Shown here one piece after another: positions 51,776 to 61,780 of a stretch of 64,000 nucleotides of DNA. Source of the DNA: Candidatus Burkholderia humilis. Lineage in GTDB: Bacteria > Pseudomonadota > Gammaproteobacteria > Burkholderiales > Burkholderiaceae. The notes beneath the pieces were generated by a model. That model did no database searches and was not told the origin of the DNA. It saw only the letters and a list, made by a program, of their open reading frames with translations. A program made the position numbers and the translations under genes. The DNA is taken from the NCBI GenBank assembly GCA_001184405.1, contig LFMX01000020.1:1-64000 (forward strand), in the 5' to 3' direction. Within the stretch, counting starts at the first letter, position 1, and every line of letters begins with the position of its first letter.

Positions 51776-52702
51776 TCAATGCGCATGCGTATGCACATGC
51801 CCACAAGTGTTCTCAGCACGCTCCGCACGCTCAGCCACGCCCGTATCCACCGCCGCTTCTGCCCGCATTCCCAGCTGCTCGATCAACTTCCGGTCCGCCT
51901 CCGCCTGCGGATTGCTCGTCGTCAGCAACTGATCGCCGTAGAAAATCGAGTTCGCACCCGCCGCGAAACACAGCGCCTGCAACGCCTCGTCCATCTGCTC
52001 GCGACCGGCCGACAGACGCACCATCGCCTTGGGCATCGTGATGCGCGCCACCGCGATCGTGCGCACGAATTCGAACGGATCGAGCGCTTCCGTGCCGGTC
52101 AGCGGCGTGCCGGAAACCTGCATGAGATTGTTGATCGGCACCGATTCCGGATACGGATCCATGTTCGCCAGCTGCGAAATCAGCCCCGCGCGCTCGCGCC
52201 GCGATTCGCCCATGCCGACGATCCCGCCGCAACATACGTTGATGCCCGCATCGCGCACATGCTCCAGCGTGTCGAGCCGGTCCTGATACGTGCGCGTCGA
52301 GATGATCTGGCCGTAGAACTCCGACGATGTATCGAGATTGTGATTGTAGTAATCGAGGCCCGCATCGCGCAAGCCCTGCGCCTGATGCGCCTCCAGCATG
52401 CCGAGCGTGACGCACGTCTCGAGGCCCATCGCCTTGACGCCGCGAATCATGTCCTTGATCGGCTCCAGGTGACGGTCCTTCGGATTGCGTCACGCCGCGC
52501 CCATGCAGAAACGCGGCGCGCCGTTCGCCTTCGCGACTTCGGCAGCTTTCAGTACGTCATCGACTTCCATCAGCTTTTCGGTTTTCAGGCCGGTTTCGCG
52601 ATGCACCGTCTGCGCGCGATACAGCAAGTCGTTGAACAGCAGATCGTAAAGCGCGACGACATCGGCGACGCGCCAGCGAGTAAGGGTCGAAGTCGTGGTC
52701 AT
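51776..52702 (-). pseudogene. bioB: Biotin synthase, iron-sulfur motif deleted and in-frame stop
   Basis: From ATG 52702 ([20 protein letters not shown]) the protein reads [20 protein letters not shown]. In normal BioB roughly 37 residues lie between AQxVHR and ETGLK, including the radical-SAM cluster motif CxxxCxxC (GGCxEDCAYCPQS); this is cleanly deleted in frame. Further on, CMGAA is followed by TGA (52488-52490) where BioB has tryptophan, then [20 protein letters not shown]. The rest of the barrel ([48 protein letters not shown]) is intact to 51776. Without its 4Fe-4S cluster the enzyme cannot work. Confidence 0.92.
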
Positions 52703-52712
52703 GTGAATTCCT

Positions 52713-53405
52713 TTATTGAATGTGAGCGATGAGCGCCGCGATATCGAGGTGATCGGCGGCACGCGCGGCATCGGACGGCGCGATGTGCGGAATCACGCCG
52801 AGGAGCGGCGCGTCGAGACGTTGTTTCAGTGAAGCGATGTTTTCCTCGGGATACAGCATGTGTGGATCGACACGATTGGCGACCCAGCCCGCGAGCCTCA
52901 GCCTGCGCGACGTAATCGCCTCGGCGGTCAGCAGCGCATGACTGATGCAGCCGAGCCGCATACCGACGACGAGCACCACCGGCAGATTCAGCGTGACGGC
53001 AAGATCGGCGGTGTCACGGGTATCGTCGAGTGGCACGCGAAATCCGCCGACACCTTCCACGATGACGATATCCGCCATTTCCCGCGCGGTTTTATGTACA
53101 TCGACGATGCGCGCGATATCCAGCGCGATCCCTTCACGTGCCGCCACGATGTGCGGCGCGATCGGCTCGCGCATCATGAACGGCGTGCGGATGTCGTTGG
53201 GCAGCGCGACCTTCGCGGCGGCATCGAGCTGATCGGCGTCTTCGTTGTGCAAGACGCCGTCGCGTTCGGTCGCGCCCGAAGCGATCGGCTTCATCGCGGC
53301 GGCGCGCAGGCCCGCGCGTGCGAAGCCGTGCAACAGCGCGCACGACACGAAGGTCTTGCCGATTTCCGTATCGGTTCCGGCGACGAACAAAGATAAAGCG
53401 GTCAT
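52713..53405 (-). CDS. bioD: Dethiobiotin synthetase
   Basis: BioD makes dethiobiotin from 7,8-diaminononanoate with CO2 and ATP. The 230-residue protein has the P-loop GTDTEIGKT (residues 10-18), MKPIASGA (substrate lysine) and [11 protein letters not shown], all intact, and ends 10 bases before bioB. Its start overlaps the bioF stop (ATGA). It is the only undamaged biotin gene in the cluster, so it presumably has no substrate unless another route supplies diaminononanoate. Confidence 0.92.
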   Translation of the reverse strand: MTALSLFVAGTDTEIGKTFVSCALLHGFARAGLRAAAMKPIASGATERDGVLHNEDADQLDAAAKVALPNDIRTPFMMREPIAPHIVAAREGIALDIARIVDVHKTAREMADIVIVEGVGGFRVPLDDTRDTADLAVTLNLPVVLVVGMRLGCISHALLTAEAITSRRLRLAGWVANRVDPHMLYPEENIASLKQRLDAPLLGVIPHIAPSDAARAADHLDIAALIAHIQ

Positions 53406-54572
53406 AGCGAAGTCAAAGCGTGATCGAGTTGGGCGAGATCGTCGTCGCTGTGCGCGGCCGACAGCGAAATGCGCAAGCGCGACGTGCCCGATGGCACCGT
53501 CGGCGGCCGAATCGCGGGAACCCAGAGTCCGCGCTGGTCGAGCGTGGCGGCAATGGCGAGCGTTTCATCGTTGCCGCCGATCACGAGCGGCTGCACGGCG
53601 GTGTGCGAATCGACGGGCATCCAGCGCGTGCGTTTCAACATATCGTGCGTGGTGTCGATCAGCGATGCAAGATGCGCGCGGCGCTGATCGCCTTCATCGC
53701 TTGCCATGATTTCGATACTCTTCGACACCGCGCACGCCACTGCCGGCGGCGATGCCGTCGTGAAGATGTACGGACGCGCGCGCTGCACGAGCCATTCGAT
53801 CACGTGTTCATCGCCGGCGACGAACGCGCCGGAAACGCCCGCCGCTTTGCCGAGCGTGCCGACATACACGAGATGCGGCGAGCGCAGCGCGTAATGCGCC
53901 AACGCGCCGCGGCCTTGCGGGCCGAGCATGCCGAAGCCGTGCGCATCATCGACGACGAGCCACGCGCCGTACTTTTCCGCGAGTTCGACCAGATGCGCGA
54001 GCGGCGCGATATCGCCGTCCATGCTGAACACCGTATCGGTGACGATGAGTTTCGTCGCCGTTTCGTCGCGCGAGGCGTCGAGCATGGCGTCGAGCGCGTC
54101 CATGTCGGCGTGCGGATAAATCTGCGTTTCTGCGCGCGATAGACGCACGCCATCGATCAGCGACGCGTGGTTCAGCGCGTCCGAAAACACCAGTGTGCCG
54201 CGTCCGGCGAGCGCGGTGATGACCGCGAGATTCGCCATGTAGCCGGTGCTGAAGTAGCGCGCGCGGGTTATCGACGAAACCGCCAGAGAACGCCGCGAGT
54301 TGGTCTTCGAGCTGCGCGTGCGCGCGCGAATGGCCGCCGAGCAAGTGCGAGCCGCCGCTGCCCGAGCCGTATCGCGCGGCGCCTTCGGACAAGGCGGCGC
54401 AGATCGCATCGTGCGCGGCGAGGCCGAGATAATCGTTGTTCGCAAAGCCGATGATCGCGCGGCCATCCACGGTCAAATGCGCGGAACACGCGTTGTCGAT
54501 CGTGCGGCGGCGCAGATCGCGCGCATCGATGTCTCGCAGACCTTGTTTCAGCGCTTCATAAAGCTGGCTCAT
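53402..54572 (-). pseudogene. bioF: 8-amino-7-oxononanoate synthase, one frameshift
   Basis: From ATG 54572 ([20 protein letters not shown]) the sequence covers [20 protein letters not shown] and [20 protein letters not shown] until a frameshift near 54260 ([10 protein letters not shown] in one frame, [20 protein letters not shown] in the next). The remainder includes the PLP aspartate ([12 protein letters not shown]) and lysine ([15 protein letters not shown]) regions and is open to 53402. Apart from the single indel all motifs are present. BioF makes the carbon skeleton from pimeloyl-ACP/CoA and alanine. Confidence 0.9.
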
Positions 54573-55011
54573 TCGATGCGCTCCGTCAGCGTGACGTCGA
54601 GCGTTTTGCGCGTGCGTTGCGCGAGAAGCAGCAGCTTGTCGTCGGTGAGAATGTACGGCGGCATCATATAAACCGTCTTGCCGATGGGACGCATCGGCAG
54701 CTCGCGTTTCAATGCGTTGGCGAAGAAACGGCGCGAGAACGTCGTATCGTCGATGCCCACGTCGAATGCGAAAATGGTGCCGCGTTCGCGCAGATTCTTC
54801 ACGCGCGCGTGTTGCGTCAGCGGTTGCAAGGCTTCGCTGAGCAAAGCTGATTTGCGTTTGTTTTCCGCGATCACGTTCGCGTTTTCGAACAAGTCGAGCG
54901 TCGCCAACGCCGCGCGGCACGCGAGCGGATTGCCGTGTACGAATGCGAATGCAGAAAGCCGCGCGTGACGCTGTCGTCGTAGAACGCGGCGTAGATTTCA
55001 TCGCGCGTGAG
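54569..55011 (-). pseudogene. bioA: C-terminal fragment of BioA (diaminononanoate aminotransferase)
   Basis: Only the last third of BioA remains. The sequence [20 protein letters not shown] and [20 protein letters not shown], then [20 protein letters not shown], is typical of the C-terminal part. A frameshift lies near 54930. The whole PLP domain with the catalytic lysine is absent. Upstream the frame runs without a stop into a short-chain dehydrogenase gene, so a deletion of about 1 kb joined the two. The stop overlaps the bioF start (ATGA). Confidence 0.88.
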
Positions 55012-55524
55012 CGAGATACACGCCGTATGCTGCGACTCCAGCGACGCCACCTTCAGCGCGCAATTAAGCGCCGCCTTGCTCGTCCGATACAGCCAGCCCG
55101 TCGTCCCGCTCGCCTCGCCGATACTGCCCATCTTGCTCGATACCACCGCGAGCACGCCTTGCGCGGCGTCCGTGAGCGGCAGCAGCACGGGGGTGAGTTG
55201 CATCGGGCCGCGCACGTTGGTGTGCATGACCTGATCGAAATCCTCCGCGCCGATGGTTTCGACGCCTTCCGTGCGCGGACCGTACACGCCGGAGACGATG
55301 ATCGCGACATCGAGGCGCTCTTCGTCCAGTTGCCATGCGAGCGAGGCGATCTGTTCGGGCTGCGTGACATCGAGCGAGAAGGTTTGCGCGCCGAGCGCGT
55401 CGAGCGAAGACAGCGAGGTTTTGTCGCGCGCGGTGGCGAGCATGCGCCAGCCATCGCGGCAATATTCGCGTGCGAATTCATGGCCGATGTCGCGCGACGC
55501 ACCGACGATCAGTACGGTTTTCAT
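55012..55524 (-). pseudogene. Short-chain dehydrogenase, C-terminally truncated
   Basis: ATG 55524 opens a Rossmann SDR (MKTVLIVGASRDIGHEFARE, LDVAIIVSGVYGPRTEG) with catalytic S and YxxxK region ([40 protein letters not shown]). After HTACISL the sequence changes to BioA. Normal relatives continue with HPGWVRTDMGG and about 50 more residues. The N-terminal 170 residues could still fold as a Rossmann core in the fusion product but lack the substrate loop. Confidence 0.82.
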
Positions 55525-55715
55525 GTGCGTGGGTCTCTGTGATGGGATGCGGGTTCGACTATAGCGCGGGTGGCTGCGATGCGCTGTCGTAGCGCTGGAG
55601 GCGACGGGCATTGCGGGGCGGTGAGATTCGGATTGCTCGTATGCCATTCGGACGACTAGTCATGCTTACTAGCCAGCGTAAATTAATGATGTTTCTTTGA
55701 TAAAGAGAGGTTTGC

Positions 55716-55961
55716 ATGAGATTCAAGACAATCAAGGACGAGTTGCCGGCGCACATCGATCGCGAATGGCTGCGAAAAATCCAGGAGGAGGGCAAACGCG
55801 AGCTCGCAGCGCGGGACGAGTTGCGACGGCAGAACGGCGAGGATCTCAAGAAGACATTTAGAGATCAAATCCGCGTCTTATTGAGCGGTCCCAAACTCGA
55901 TATCGATCTCGACGATCTTCTCCGCCGCCATGACAGAGGAGAGTTCGATGTACCTCGCTGA
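55716..55961 (+). CDS. Antitoxin of a VapBC-type pair
   Basis: An 81-residue, strongly charged protein, MRFKTIKDELPAHIDREWLR then GKRELAARDELRRQNGEDLK, ending in LLRRHDRGEFDVPR. Small size, charged alpha-helical composition and a 14-base overlap with the following PIN-domain gene mark it as an antitoxin. A GAGAGG ribosome site precedes the ATG. The DNA-binding family is not clear. The frame is intact. Confidence 0.7.
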   Translation: MRFKTIKDELPAHIDREWLRKIQEEGKRELAARDELRRQNGEDLKKTFRDQIRVLLSGPKLDIDLDDLLRRHDRGEFDVPR

Positions 55962-56361
55962 CACGAACGTAATTAGTGAGACCAAGCGGAAGGCGATCAA
56001 CGCCGGCGTGAAGGCATTCTTCGAAGAGGTGGACGCGAAGAAACAGAGAGTTCAGCTATCGGTCATCACAATCGGCGAGATCCGCCGCGGCGTCGATCTG
56101 GCCTAGCACAAAGGCGACTTGAAGAAAGCTGCGCACCTCGAAAGATGGTTCGCGCAAGTCTTGAAAAAATACGCAAACGACATCATCGCCGTGGACAGAA
56201 CGATCAGCGAGCTATGGGGCAATATGCGAGTGCCTCGCTCGGAAAATCCGCTGGACAAGCTGATCGCCGCGACGGCCACGCGCTACGGCTTGACCGTCGT
56301 GACCCGCAACGTCAAAGATTTTCGCGACGTCGGCGTCGAAGTAATCAACCCATTCGATTGA
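55948..56361 (+). pseudogene. vapC: PIN-domain toxin (VapC-like) with an in-frame stop
   Basis: ATG 55948 opens MYLADTNVISETKRKAINAG, with the PIN first aspartate D5, and QLSVITIGEIRRGVDLA with the conserved glutamate. It then reaches an in-frame TAG (56104-56106, codon 53). The frame continues cleanly through MRVPRSENPLDKLIAATATR and GLTVVTRNVKDFRDVGVEVI, giving 137 residues without the stop. VapC toxins are RNases acting on initiator tRNA or rRNA. One nonsense mutation abolishes the toxin while leaving the antitoxin. Confidence 0.85.
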
Positions 56362-56398
56362 GACAGAGCGGCTCTTGCCGAGCCGCTCCCGCGCACAC

Positions 56399-57597
56399 TC
56401 AAACCAGCTCGACGCCCATCGCCGTCGCTTCTCCGCCGCCAATACACAAACTCGCCACACCACGCTTCAACCCGCGCGACTTCAACGCCCCAATCAACGT
56501 CACCAGAATCCGCGCCCCCGACGCCCCGATCGGATGCCCCAGCGCGCACGCGCCGCCATTCACATTCACCTTGTCATGCGGCAGATCATGCTCACGCATC
56601 GCAGCCATCGTGACGACGGCGAAGGCTTCGTTGATCTCATACAGATCGACTTCGCTTGCGCGCCAGCCGTTCTTCTCGAAGAGCTTGCGAATCGCGCCGA
56701 CGGGCGCCGTCGTGAACAACGCAGGCTGCTGCGCAAACGTGCTGTGCCCGACCACGCGCGCAATCGGCGTCGCGCCGAGGCGTTTGGCCGTCGATTCGCG
56801 CATCATCCCAACGCCGCCGCGCCATCGGAAATTGACGACGAATTCGCCGCCGTCACCGTGCCGTCCTTCGCGAACGCGGGCTTGAGCGTCGGAATCTTGT
56901 CGAGGTTCGCCTTGAACGGCTGCTCGTCCTTGTCGATGACGACATCGCCCTTGCGCCCGAAAACGGTCACCGGCGCGATTTCCCACGCGAACGATCCGTC
57001 CTCGTTCGCCCGTTTCGCGCGCCGCAGTGATTCTACCGCGAACGCATCCTGCGATTCCCGCGAAAACGCATAAGATGACGCACACTGCTCCGCGAACGTG
57101 CCCATCAGACGGCCCTTGTCGTACGCATCTTCGAGGCCGTCGAGAAACATGTGATCGAGCACCTGCCCGTGTCCCATGCGCATGCCACCGTGCGCTTTCG
57201 GCAACAGGTACGGCGCGTTGGTCATGCTTTCCATGCCGCCCGCGACGATCACATCGACGGAACCGGCCAGCAGCATGTCGTGCGCGAACATGGCGGTGCG
57301 CATGCCCGAGCCGTACATCTTATTGATGGTGGTGCAGCCGGTCGCGAGCGGCTGCACCGCGCCGAGCGCCGCCTGACGCGCGGGCGCCTGACCTTGTCCG
57401 GCAGGCAGTACGCAACCCATGATCGTTTCATCGACCTGATCCGGCGCGATGCCCGCGCGTTCCACCGCCGCGCGAATCGCTGCCGCGCCGAGCTCGGGCG
57501 CGGTCAGCGCGGCGAAATCGCCCTGAAACGTAGCCATCGGCGTACGCGCCGCCGACACGATGACGATGACGATGGAATCTTGCGTTGTCTCACTCAT
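56399..57597 (-). pseudogene. Acetyl-CoA acetyltransferase, frameshifted and lacking the catalytic Cys
   Basis: From ATG 57597 a thiolase frame runs (IVSAARTPMATFQGDFA, GCVLPAGQGQAPARQAALGA) but at the nucleophile the sequence is NKMYGSGMRTAMFAH: Tyr95 replaces the catalytic cysteine of xxCGSGM, consistent with a TGC-to-TAC change. A frameshift near 56815 (SSSISDGAAALG, then MMRESTAKRLGATPIARVVG in another frame) precedes the C-terminal half with EINEAFAVVTMAA and NVNGGACALGHPIGASGARI (second histidine and cysteine intact). Two independent inactivating changes. Confidence 0.9.
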
Positions 57598-57600
57598 GCT

Positions 57601-58359
57601 TCATCTCCTTGATGACCTTCTGAATGACACGGGCACGTCGCCCAAACGAGCGGCATCGGATGCAAGGACATCGTTCTCGGCCGTGTGAGCACCGTTGCGC
57701 GAAAGACCCGCTACGCACGATCGATACACCGGGTCGATCTCCTCTTGCGCGCCAATCATCATGCCCATGTTACGCAGCCGCCCGTCGTGCACGCCGTACG
57801 TCCAGCCGTGCACGGTGAGTTGCTGGCCGCGCGCCCACGCATCGCCTACGACGGTCGTGCGGCACACGTTGATGGTCTGCTCGATCGTATTCAACTCGAC
57901 CAAGCGGCGATGCCGCGCCTCGCCGACGGGCCATTCATCGAGCAATGCGCTGTGTTTGTCGCGTACATCCTCGACGTGTCGCAGCCAGTTATCCGCGAGA
58001 CCGACGCGCCGCCCGACCAGCGCCGCGCCCACGCCCGAGCAGCCGTAATGGCCGACGACCATGATGTGCTTCACCTTCAGCAGATCGACGGCGAACTGAA
58101 TGACGGACAGACAGTTGAGATCCGAGTGCACCACCACATTGGCGATATTCCGATGCACGAACACTTCGCCTGGCGGCAAGCCGATGATCTCGTTGGCGGG
58201 CACGCGCGAATCCGCGCAGCCGATCCACAAATACTCCGGCGTCTGCTGATGCGCGAGCCGCTTGAAAAAGTCGCCGTCTTCGTCGAGCTTGTGCGCGACC
58301 CATTGCTCGTTGTTGGCGAAGAGATGGGCGAGCGGGTTGTTATCGTTGATATCGGTCAT
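57601..58359 (-). CDS. can: Beta-class carbonic anhydrase
   Basis: The enzyme interconverts CO2 and bicarbonate. The 252-residue protein starts [20 protein letters not shown] at 58359 and has the zinc ligands C48, D50, H104 and C107 ([11 protein letters not shown] and [11 protein letters not shown]). Its start overlaps the aceK stop (ATGA). A longer upstream frame is not used. The C-terminus ([20 protein letters not shown]) is slightly longer than in E. coli. Intact. Confidence 0.93.
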   Translation of the reverse strand: MTDINDNNPLAHLFANNEQWVAHKLDEDGDFFKRLAHQQTPEYLWIGCADSRVPANEIIGLPPGEVFVHRNIANVVVHSDLNCLSVIQFAVDLLKVKHIMVVGHYGCSGVGAALVGRRVGLADNWLRHVEDVRDKHSALLDEWPVGEARHRRLVELNTIEQTINVCRTTVVGDAWARGQQLTVHGWTYGVHDGRLRNMGMMIGAQEEIDPVYRSCVAGLSRNGAHTAENDVLASDAARLGDVPVSFRRSSRR

Positions 58360-60126
58360 GATCGTTGAACCTCGGCCGTGTTGTGAAAGCGCGCCGGATA
58401 GCGCACGCTGAAGCACACGGCCTGATCGTAGGAAAAAAGTCGGCGAGTTCGCCGCGCAGCAACTGCTCCTTGTGATGCTGCCAGAGCGCAGGATCGAAGA
58501 AGTCGGCGTGATGACGCATGAACGCGTCGCGCACGCGCGTAGGTTTCGGGAAAGATGTCGTACGAGCCTACCGTATACCACGGTTCGCCCGATAACTCGT
58601 CTTCCTCGTGGCGCACGGGCGGCACGCGGCGCACGTTGCAATCGGTGAGATATTCGATTTCGTCGTAATCGTAAAACACCACGCAACCGTGCCGCGTCAC
58701 GCCGAAGTTCTTGTACAGCATGTCGCCGGGAAAGATATTCGCCTGCATCAGTTGCTTGATGGCGTCGCCATATTCCTTGATGCCATGATCGATCTCGCCC
58801 ATGCTGCCATGCTGCAAATACAGATTCAGCGGCACCATGCGCCGTTCGATATACACGTGCTCGATGACTAAATTGTCGCCTTCGTATTCGATCATCGACG
58901 GCGCTTCTTTTTCGAGTTCGCGGACGAGCGCGTCATCGAGCCGCGCGCGCGGCAATGCGACGCTGGAGTATTCGAGCGTATCGGCCATTCGGCCCAGGCG
59001 GTCGTGCCGCTTGACGAGCAGATACTTGTCCTGAATCTTCTGCCGCGTGGTTTCCTTCTGCGGCGGAAACGTGTCCTTGATGAGATTGAACACATAAGGA
59101 AACGACGGCAGCGTGAACATGATCATCACGAGCCCTTTGATGCCGGGCGCAATCACGAAGCGATCGCTCGAATGCTTCAGATGATGCAGCAAGTCCCGAT
59201 AAAACAGGTTTTTGCCCTGCTTCTGCAAACCGACCGACGTATAGATTTCGCCCTTCGGCTTGCTTGGCATGATGCTGCCGAGAAACTGCACATACGCCGA
59301 CGGCACTTCCATATCGACGAGAAAGTACGAGTGCAAAAAGCTGAAGATGATGAGCAACTGTTCACGCGACAGCAGCACGGTATCGAGCGCGAAAAGCCTT
59401 GGCGACGTATGCCGAATGGCGATGGCAAACGGCAGCAACGTATCGCCATTGATAATGCGCCCGATCACGTAACCCGCCTTGTTGCGAAAGAACAGCGACG
59501 AGAGCACGTGAATCTGAAAATTCGGCGCGGGCTTCAGTTCGCCGAAAGCATCTCTGAGCGATTGCAGCACGCATTGCACATCGTGCTGCAAATCCTCGAA
59601 CGGAACATCGAGCTGAAAGTTCGTGACGATGCGCTCGAACGTCGCCGCGAGGCCATCGTGTTCCGGGTAATACGCGCAATACGTCGGCTTCGCGGTGGGT
59701 TCATCGTTTTCGATATACTCGGTGGAAATCGCGGGCCGCACGAAGATGAAATCGTTGTTGAAATACGAGCGATGCAGAATCTTGCAGCACACGGAATTGA
59801 AGAACGTCTCTGCGCATTCCGGCTGACGATGTGTCGTCAACAAACCGATGTAATGCAGCTTGATCTGCTGCCAGACTTCATCGTCGATATTTTCTGCGTC
59901 GTATTCGTCTTCGAGCAGCGCTACGCATTCGGCCACGCGATCGTCATATGACGTGATGCGATCGCGCGCGAGCTGCTGAAGCGCGAGCCAGTCACCGGCT
60001 TCGAAGAGATGTTTCGCGCGCGGCGGCTTCACGGAACACGCGGTAATGGTGCTCGAAACCTTCGAGCATGGTCTGCGCGACATCAAAGCCGATTTGCGAC
60101 GAGAGCAGTTTCGGAAAGTGATGCAT
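58356..60126 (-). pseudogene. aceK: Isocitrate dehydrogenase kinase/phosphatase, frameshifted
   Basis: From ATG 60126 the sequence reads [20 protein letters not shown] and [13 protein letters not shown] frameshift near 60020 moves the body into another frame ([58 protein letters not shown]). Two compensating shifts near 58548 and 58438 garble about 35 residues (normally [19 protein letters not shown], visible in a third frame) before the end [14 protein letters not shown]. Most of the catalytic domain is undamaged. AceK controls the glyoxylate bypass branch point. Confidence 0.88.
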
Positions 60127-60158
60127 ATCGGCTCTGCGCTTCGTGAATATGCCTTGAA

Positions 60159-60572
60159 TCAGGCCGCTTTCTTCGCTTTATGCGCGCGCTTTTCAACGCA
60201 CGCCGCTAGCAGCGCGCGGCCTTGCGCTTCATACGCGGCGAGTTCGGCGAGCGTCGTATCGAGGTCTTCGCGCTGACGTTCCAGCACTTCGCGATGCGTC
60301 GCGATCGTATCGATAAACGCTTGAAGTTGCGCAGTGGTGCCGGTCGGTGAATCGTAGAGATCGAGCAGCGTGCGGATTTCCGACAGCGTGAAGCCGAGCC
60401 GCTTGCCGCGCAGCGTCAGCTTCAAACGCGTGCGATCGCGCGATGAATACACGTGCCGCAAGCCGCTCGCGCCTTCGCGGGACGGCGCGAGCAAACCCTG
60501 ATCTTCGTAAAAGCGAATGGCGCGCGGCGTGACGTCGAATTCGCGCGCCAGTTCGGTGATCGTGGATTGCAT
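60159..60572 (-). CDS. MerR-family transcriptional regulator (LiuR-like)
   Basis: The 137-residue protein has an N-terminal winged helix-turn-helix ([20 protein letters not shown], residues 4-23), the MerR wing ([20 protein letters not shown]) and a long dimerisation helix. It lacks metal-binding cysteines. Its neighbours (aceK, thiolase, mvaB region) and sequence suggest the LiuR type that regulates leucine and odd-chain acid degradation, but this is inferred. It is divergent from the MBL-hydrolase gene and intact. Confidence 0.8.
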   Translation of the reverse strand: MQSTITELAREFDVTPRAIRFYEDQGLLAPSREGASGLRHVYSSRDRTRLKLTLRGKRLGFTLSEIRTLLDLYDSPTGTTAQLQAFIDTIATHREVLERQREDLDTTLAELAAYEAQGRALLAACVEKRAHKAKKAA

Positions 60573-60699
60573 GGGTTGGGCATGGCTTCAGTCGTGGCGA
60601 GCGTCAGGCGCGAATGCCGGTGCGACGTTAGAATGGACGTTTACGTATCGTCAACTCAGCCAATTTGCAACGCGGCGCAAATTCAGGGACTTCGCACGC

Positions 60700-61773
60700 A
60701 TGAACGCACTCGAACACCAGCTCGATTATGTTTTCGCCGACGATTTGCCCGAAGCGGGGCGCGTAAAGGAAGTCGCGCCGGGCGTGTCGTGGGTGTGCAT
60801 GCCGCTGCCGTTCGTGCTCGATCACATCAACCTGTGGCTGTTGCGCGATGAAATCGACGGCGTGCAAGGCTGGACCGTCGTCGATTGCGGCATTTCGAAC
60901 GACACCATTCGCGCGAACTGGGAGCACGTTTTCGATACCGCGCTCGACGGTTTGCCCGTGCTGCGCGTGATCGTCACGCATTGCCATCCGGATCATCTCG
61001 GTTTGGCGGACTGGATCTGCAAGGGCGGGGGTCAATCGCGCTGGAACGTGCGACTGTGGATATCGCTCGGCGAGTATGCAATGGGCCGCGTGATGGCCGC
61101 AGGCGATGGCTCCAACGCAGGCGGCCCGCGCGCGGCGGCGCACTTCGCGGCGCATGGTTTGACCGATGAAGCATCGCTCGAAGAACTGCGTCAGCGCGAC
61201 AGTTACTACGCGACGCTCGTGCCATCGATACCGCACGAATTCCGGCGTATCCGCAACGGCGATGTCATCAGAATCGGCGCGCGGGATTGGGAAGTCGTGA
61301 CGGGCTACGGCCATTCGCCGGAGCACGCGGCGCTTTACAGCGCGCAAGACAAGCTGCTGATTTCCGGCGATATGGTGCTGCCGCGCATTTCGACGAACGT
61401 GTCGGTGTTCGGCATTGAGCCGGAAGGCAATCCGCTCGCGTTGTATCTGGAATCGCTCGCGCGCTATGAATCGATGCCCGCCGATACGCTCGCGCTACCT
61501 TCGCACGGCAAGCCGTTTCGCGGCGTGAGCACGCGTATCGGGCAATTGCGGGAGCATCATCGTGCGCGGCTCGCCGAAGTGCGCGATACGTGCGCGGCGA
61601 AAGCATGCAGCGCGGCGGATATCGTGCCGCTCATGTTCAAGCGCAAGCTCGATGTCCATCAACTGACGTTCGCGCTCGGCGAAGCGCTCGCGCATCTGAA
61701 CCTGCTTTGGCTTGATGGCACGCTGAAGCGTCAGACCGGTGATGACGGCGTGATTCGCTTCACGCCGGTCTGA
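60700..61773 (+). CDS. MBL-fold hydrolase
   Basis: The 357-residue protein starts at ATG 60700 (MNALEHQLDYVFADDLPEAG). It has the metallo-beta-lactamase motif THCHPDHLGLAD (residues 93-104), GHSPEHAALYSAQDKLLISGD with the bridging aspartate, and LALPSHGKPF with the last histidine. The substrate is unknown; related proteins include lactonases and thioesterases. An in-frame upstream ATG (60517) would run through the likely promoter and is rejected. It is divergent from the MerR gene, with the shared control region at 60573-60699. Intact. Confidence 0.85.
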   Translation: MNALEHQLDYVFADDLPEAGRVKEVAPGVSWVCMPLPFVLDHINLWLLRDEIDGVQGWTVVDCGISNDTIRANWEHVFDTALDGLPVLRVIVTHCHPDHLGLADWICKGGGQSRWNVRLWISLGEYAMGRVMAAGDGSNAGGPRAAAHFAAHGLTDEASLEELRQRDSYYATLVPSIPHEFRRIRNGDVIRIGARDWEVVTGYGHSPEHAALYSAQDKLLISGDMVLPRISTNVSVFGIEPEGNPLALYLESLARYESMPADTLALPSHGKPFRGVSTRIGQLREHHRARLAEVRDTCAAKACSAADIVPLMFKRKLDVHQLTFALGEALAHLNLLWLDGTLKRQTGDDGVIRFTPV

Positions 61774-61780
61774 ACGCACC

